A stretch of 29,017 nt of DNA from JBCBTD01 sp039818825. GTDB lineage: Bacteria; Pseudomonadota; Alphaproteobacteria; Geminicoccales; Geminicoccaceae. Under the pieces are notes generated by a model that was not told where the DNA came from, ran no database searches, and saw nothing but the letters and a program-made list of their open reading frames with translations. Below are positions 27,441 through 29,017 of the stretch, piece after piece (positions within the stretch are counted from its first letter, which is position 1; every line of letters begins with the position of its first letter). Made by a program: the position numbers and the translations under genes. The stretch lies in the NCBI GenBank assembly GCA_039818825.1, contig JBCBTD010000052.1:1-29017 (forward strand), in the 5' to 3' direction.

Positions 27441-27950
27441 ATGCGCATCGTCGAAGCCGATCTCGAAGATGCCCGCACCGTCGACCTGCTGCGCACCCAT
27501 TTCACGACTGCCAGAGCGGCGACGGCGCCCGGTAGCGCTCATGCCCTCGACGTCGACGGCCTGCGGGCACCGGAAGTCGAGGTGTGGGCGCTCTGGGATG
27601 GCGACGATCTGGTTGGTATCGGTGCGCTCAAGCAGCTCACGCCCGACCATGGCGAGGTGAAGTCGATGCACGTTGCCCAAGCCAAGCGCGGTGCAGGTGT
27701 CGGCAGCACCATGTTGCGCCACCTGCTTGCGTCCGCCCGCCAGAGCGGCATGGCGAGGGTCAGCCTGGAAACGGGGTCCTGGGCCTACTTCGAGCCGGCG
27801 CTGGCCCTGTACCGCAAGCACGGTTTCGTCGCGTGCCCGCCCTTCGCAGAGTACCGCCCCGATCCCAACAGCGTCTTCCTGTCGCTCGATCTCGACGGTC
27901 CAGGGAAAGGGCAGAGTGGTCAGGCCGAATGGGAAGTGGGTCAGAAGTAG
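27441..27950 (+). CDS. GNAT-family N-acetyltransferase
   Basis: A 169-residue acetyltransferase using acetyl-CoA; the acceptor is unknown. The fold order is visible: VEVWALWDGDDLVGIGALKQL (strands 2-4), EVKSMHVAQAKRGAGVGSTMLRHLL with the pyrophosphate loop R/Q-x-x-G-x-G/A around residues 79-84, then SLETGSWAYFEPALALYRKHGF, the C-terminal motif that closes over the coenzyme. The ATG at 27441 has a strong GGAGGAGGA site 6-8 bases upstream; an in-frame GTG at 27423 lies within or before it and is rejected. The C-terminal 20 residues are polar and probably disordered. It is downstream of the XRE-cupin regulator, which may control it. Confidence 0.93.
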   Translation: MRIVEADLEDARTVDLLRTHFTTARAATAPGSAHALDVDGLRAPEVEVWALWDGDDLVGIGALKQLTPDHGEVKSMHVAQAKRGAGVGSTMLRHLLASARQSGMARVSLETGSWAYFEPALALYRKHGFVACPPFAEYRPDPNSVFLSLDLDGPGKGQSGQAEWEVGQK

Positions 27951-27953
27951 CCG

Positions 27954-28646
27954 TCAGCGGAGACAGGCCAAGTACCGCGCTGCAGCCGCGACATCGGCGG
28001 TGAGCCGCGCCTCGCGTTCGAGCGCCTCTTCATCGTCGCCCCAATGGCGGCGTTGATGGAGTTCGTCGACCAGCACGGTGCGGGTCGCCTCGGCCGCGCT
28101 CGTCGCTGCCGCTGCCACCATCAGGCCGAGCACGACGGAGCCCGCCGCCGTCGTCAGCCCGTGGACACCCACCAGGGTCCAGTCGTCCAACGCCTCGACC
28201 ACTGCGCCCAGGCGCTCGATGGTGTCGTCGGGCTGGGCCAGGGGCATGACGCCCGTCGTCGTTACCAAGCGAACGCCATGAGCGGCGGCCAGCCAATCCA
28301 AAGGCGGCTGCCAACGCGCTGCTTGTTCGGTCGCCAGCTCCGCCGGGGCCTCAGCGCGGTGACAAAGTAGATCGGAGCGGCCGTAGTCGACGAGTTGCTC
28401 GACAGCCGCCTGCCGCCGCTCCGGCATGAGGTCGAGCTTGGTGGTGACGAGACGGTTGATGGGCATCGTCTCGGGCTTCACGATCTCATGCTGGTCTTGC
28501 CACTCGGCGGCGACGGCTTCAGCCAGAGCCTCGGATTCGACGACGAGCCGATGTCGGCGCGGCGTGCGCACCGCACGTTCATCCAAGGTCACCAGGAACC
28601 CGTCCGCTTCGGCACGGACGGACGCCCGTTCGTAGAATCGCTTCAA
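27954..28646 (-). CDS. ATP12-family F1-ATPase assembly chaperone
   Basis: A 230-residue homologue of mitochondrial Atp12, which binds the F1-ATPase alpha subunit during assembly. It has the family opening KRFYERASVRAEADGFLVTL then DERAVRTPRRHRLVVES, the central EWQDQHEIVKPETMPINRLV and YGRSDLLCHRAEAPAELATEQ, and DWLAAAHGVRL. The gene is typical of alphaproteobacteria and mitochondria, which supports the host assignment. There is no ATG at the expected N-terminus; the TTG at 28646 gives MKRFYE and overlaps the upstream HAD stop as TTGA. The stop is 3 bases from the stop of the convergent acetyltransferase gene. Confidence 0.93.
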   Translation of the reverse strand: MKRFYERASVRAEADGFLVTLDERAVRTPRRHRLVVESEALAEAVAAEWQDQHEIVKPETMPINRLVTTKLDLMPERRQAAVEQLVDYGRSDLLCHRAEAPAELATEQAARWQPPLDWLAAAHGVRLVTTTGVMPLAQPDDTIERLGAVVEALDDWTLVGVHGLTTAAGSVVLGLMVAAAATSAAEATRTVLVDELHQRRHWGDDEEALEREARLTADVAAAARYLACLR

Positions 28647-29017
28647 GGTACAAGCAGCGCGCGGAGTGCCGCCACGTCGTCGACCACGTGGTCGGCGCCG
28701 GCCCGCAACAGCAGATCCGTCGAGTGGTGCCCCCAAGCGACGCCGACGGCGGCGACCCCGGCGGCGACCGCCATTTCCATGTCGAAGGTCGTGTCGCCGA
28801 TCATGGCGGCCTCGACCGAACTGGCGCCGGCAGCGGCCAGCGCTTTCAGCAACATCTCCGGATGCGGCTTGGAAGCGTTACCGTCAGCGGTCTGCAAGCT
28901 GACGAACACGTCCCGAAGGTCATGCTTGGCGATCAGGTGCTCTAGTCCGCGGCGGGATTTCCCCGTCGCCACGGCGAGCAGGCGTCCCGACCCGTTCAGT
29001 TCGTGCAACAGCGGCTC
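28643..29017 (-). CDS. HAD-superfamily hydrolase, N-terminus outside window
   Basis: The C-terminal 124 residues of a HAD subfamily IA phosphatase, probably phosphoglycolate-phosphatase-like. The frame is open to the window edge, so the first motif (DxDxT) lies outside. Visible parts are motif II LLAVATGKSRRGLEHLIAKH, the motif III Lys in GNASKPHPEMLLKAL, and motif IV MIGDTTFDMEMAVAAG, then GVAWGHHSTDLLLRAGAD. It is directly upstream of and coupled to the ATP12 gene by a 4-base overlap. HAD-ATP12 pairs are common in alphaproteobacteria, with pseudouridine synthase genes often further upstream. The substrate cannot be given. Confidence 0.92.
   Translation of the reverse strand, partial: EPLLHELNGSGRLLAVATGKSRRGLEHLIAKHDLRDVFVSLQTADGNASKPHPEMLLKALAAAGASSVEAAMIGDTTFDMEMAVAAGVAAVGVAWGHHSTDLLLRAGADHVVDDVAALRALLVP

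Overview
The window is dense, high-GC chromosomal DNA. It most resembles an alphaproteobacterium, from gene content only: a short DUF1127 protein divergent from a GcvA-type LysR regulator, an ATP12 chaperone after a HAD hydrolase, and a propionyl/acyl-CoA carboxylase pair. No integrase, transposase, phage gene or CRISPR array was seen.

Layout. (1) 1-2660, minus strand: a pentose-type sugar ABC transporter, with a binding protein followed by a two-domain ATPase that runs off the left edge. A perfect LacI-type operator lies upstream and a strong hairpin sits between the two genes. (2) 2844-2917: tRNA-Gln(CTG). (3) 2957-7707, minus: a tightly packed five-gene operon in the order zinc-less MDR dehydrogenase, degenerate 6-pyruvoyl-tetrahydropterin-synthase-fold protein, GT4 glycosyltransferase, SAM methyltransferase, membrane class III nucleotide cyclase. 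(4) 7771-10025: YceI lipocalin-like protein, a small unknown protein and a MetE-like barrel that lacks the zinc ligands. (5) 10117-13658: a chemotaxis receptor and an M20 dipeptidase. (6) 13763-16474: DUF1127 protein, LysR regulator, Bax-inhibitor-1/YccA membrane protein and a small secreted protein. (7) 16455-25995, minus: carboxylase beta and biotin-carrying alpha subunits, a cell-wall amidase and two tandem YfhO-like membrane proteins. (8) 26188-29017: a frameshifted YHS-domain gene, an XRE-cupin regulator, a GNAT acetyltransferase, ATP12 and a partial HAD hydrolase.

The best candidate for an undescribed system is region 3. Two members of well-known enzyme families have lost their signature metal or catalytic residues, yet they are translationally coupled to a glycosyltransferase, a methyltransferase and a cyclic-nucleotide cyclase. 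This looks like synthesis and decoration of a small molecule, but the molecule cannot be named from sequence. The tandem YfhO pair beside an amidase suggests a second, envelope-related function. All assignments come from reading motifs by eye; no database search was run.
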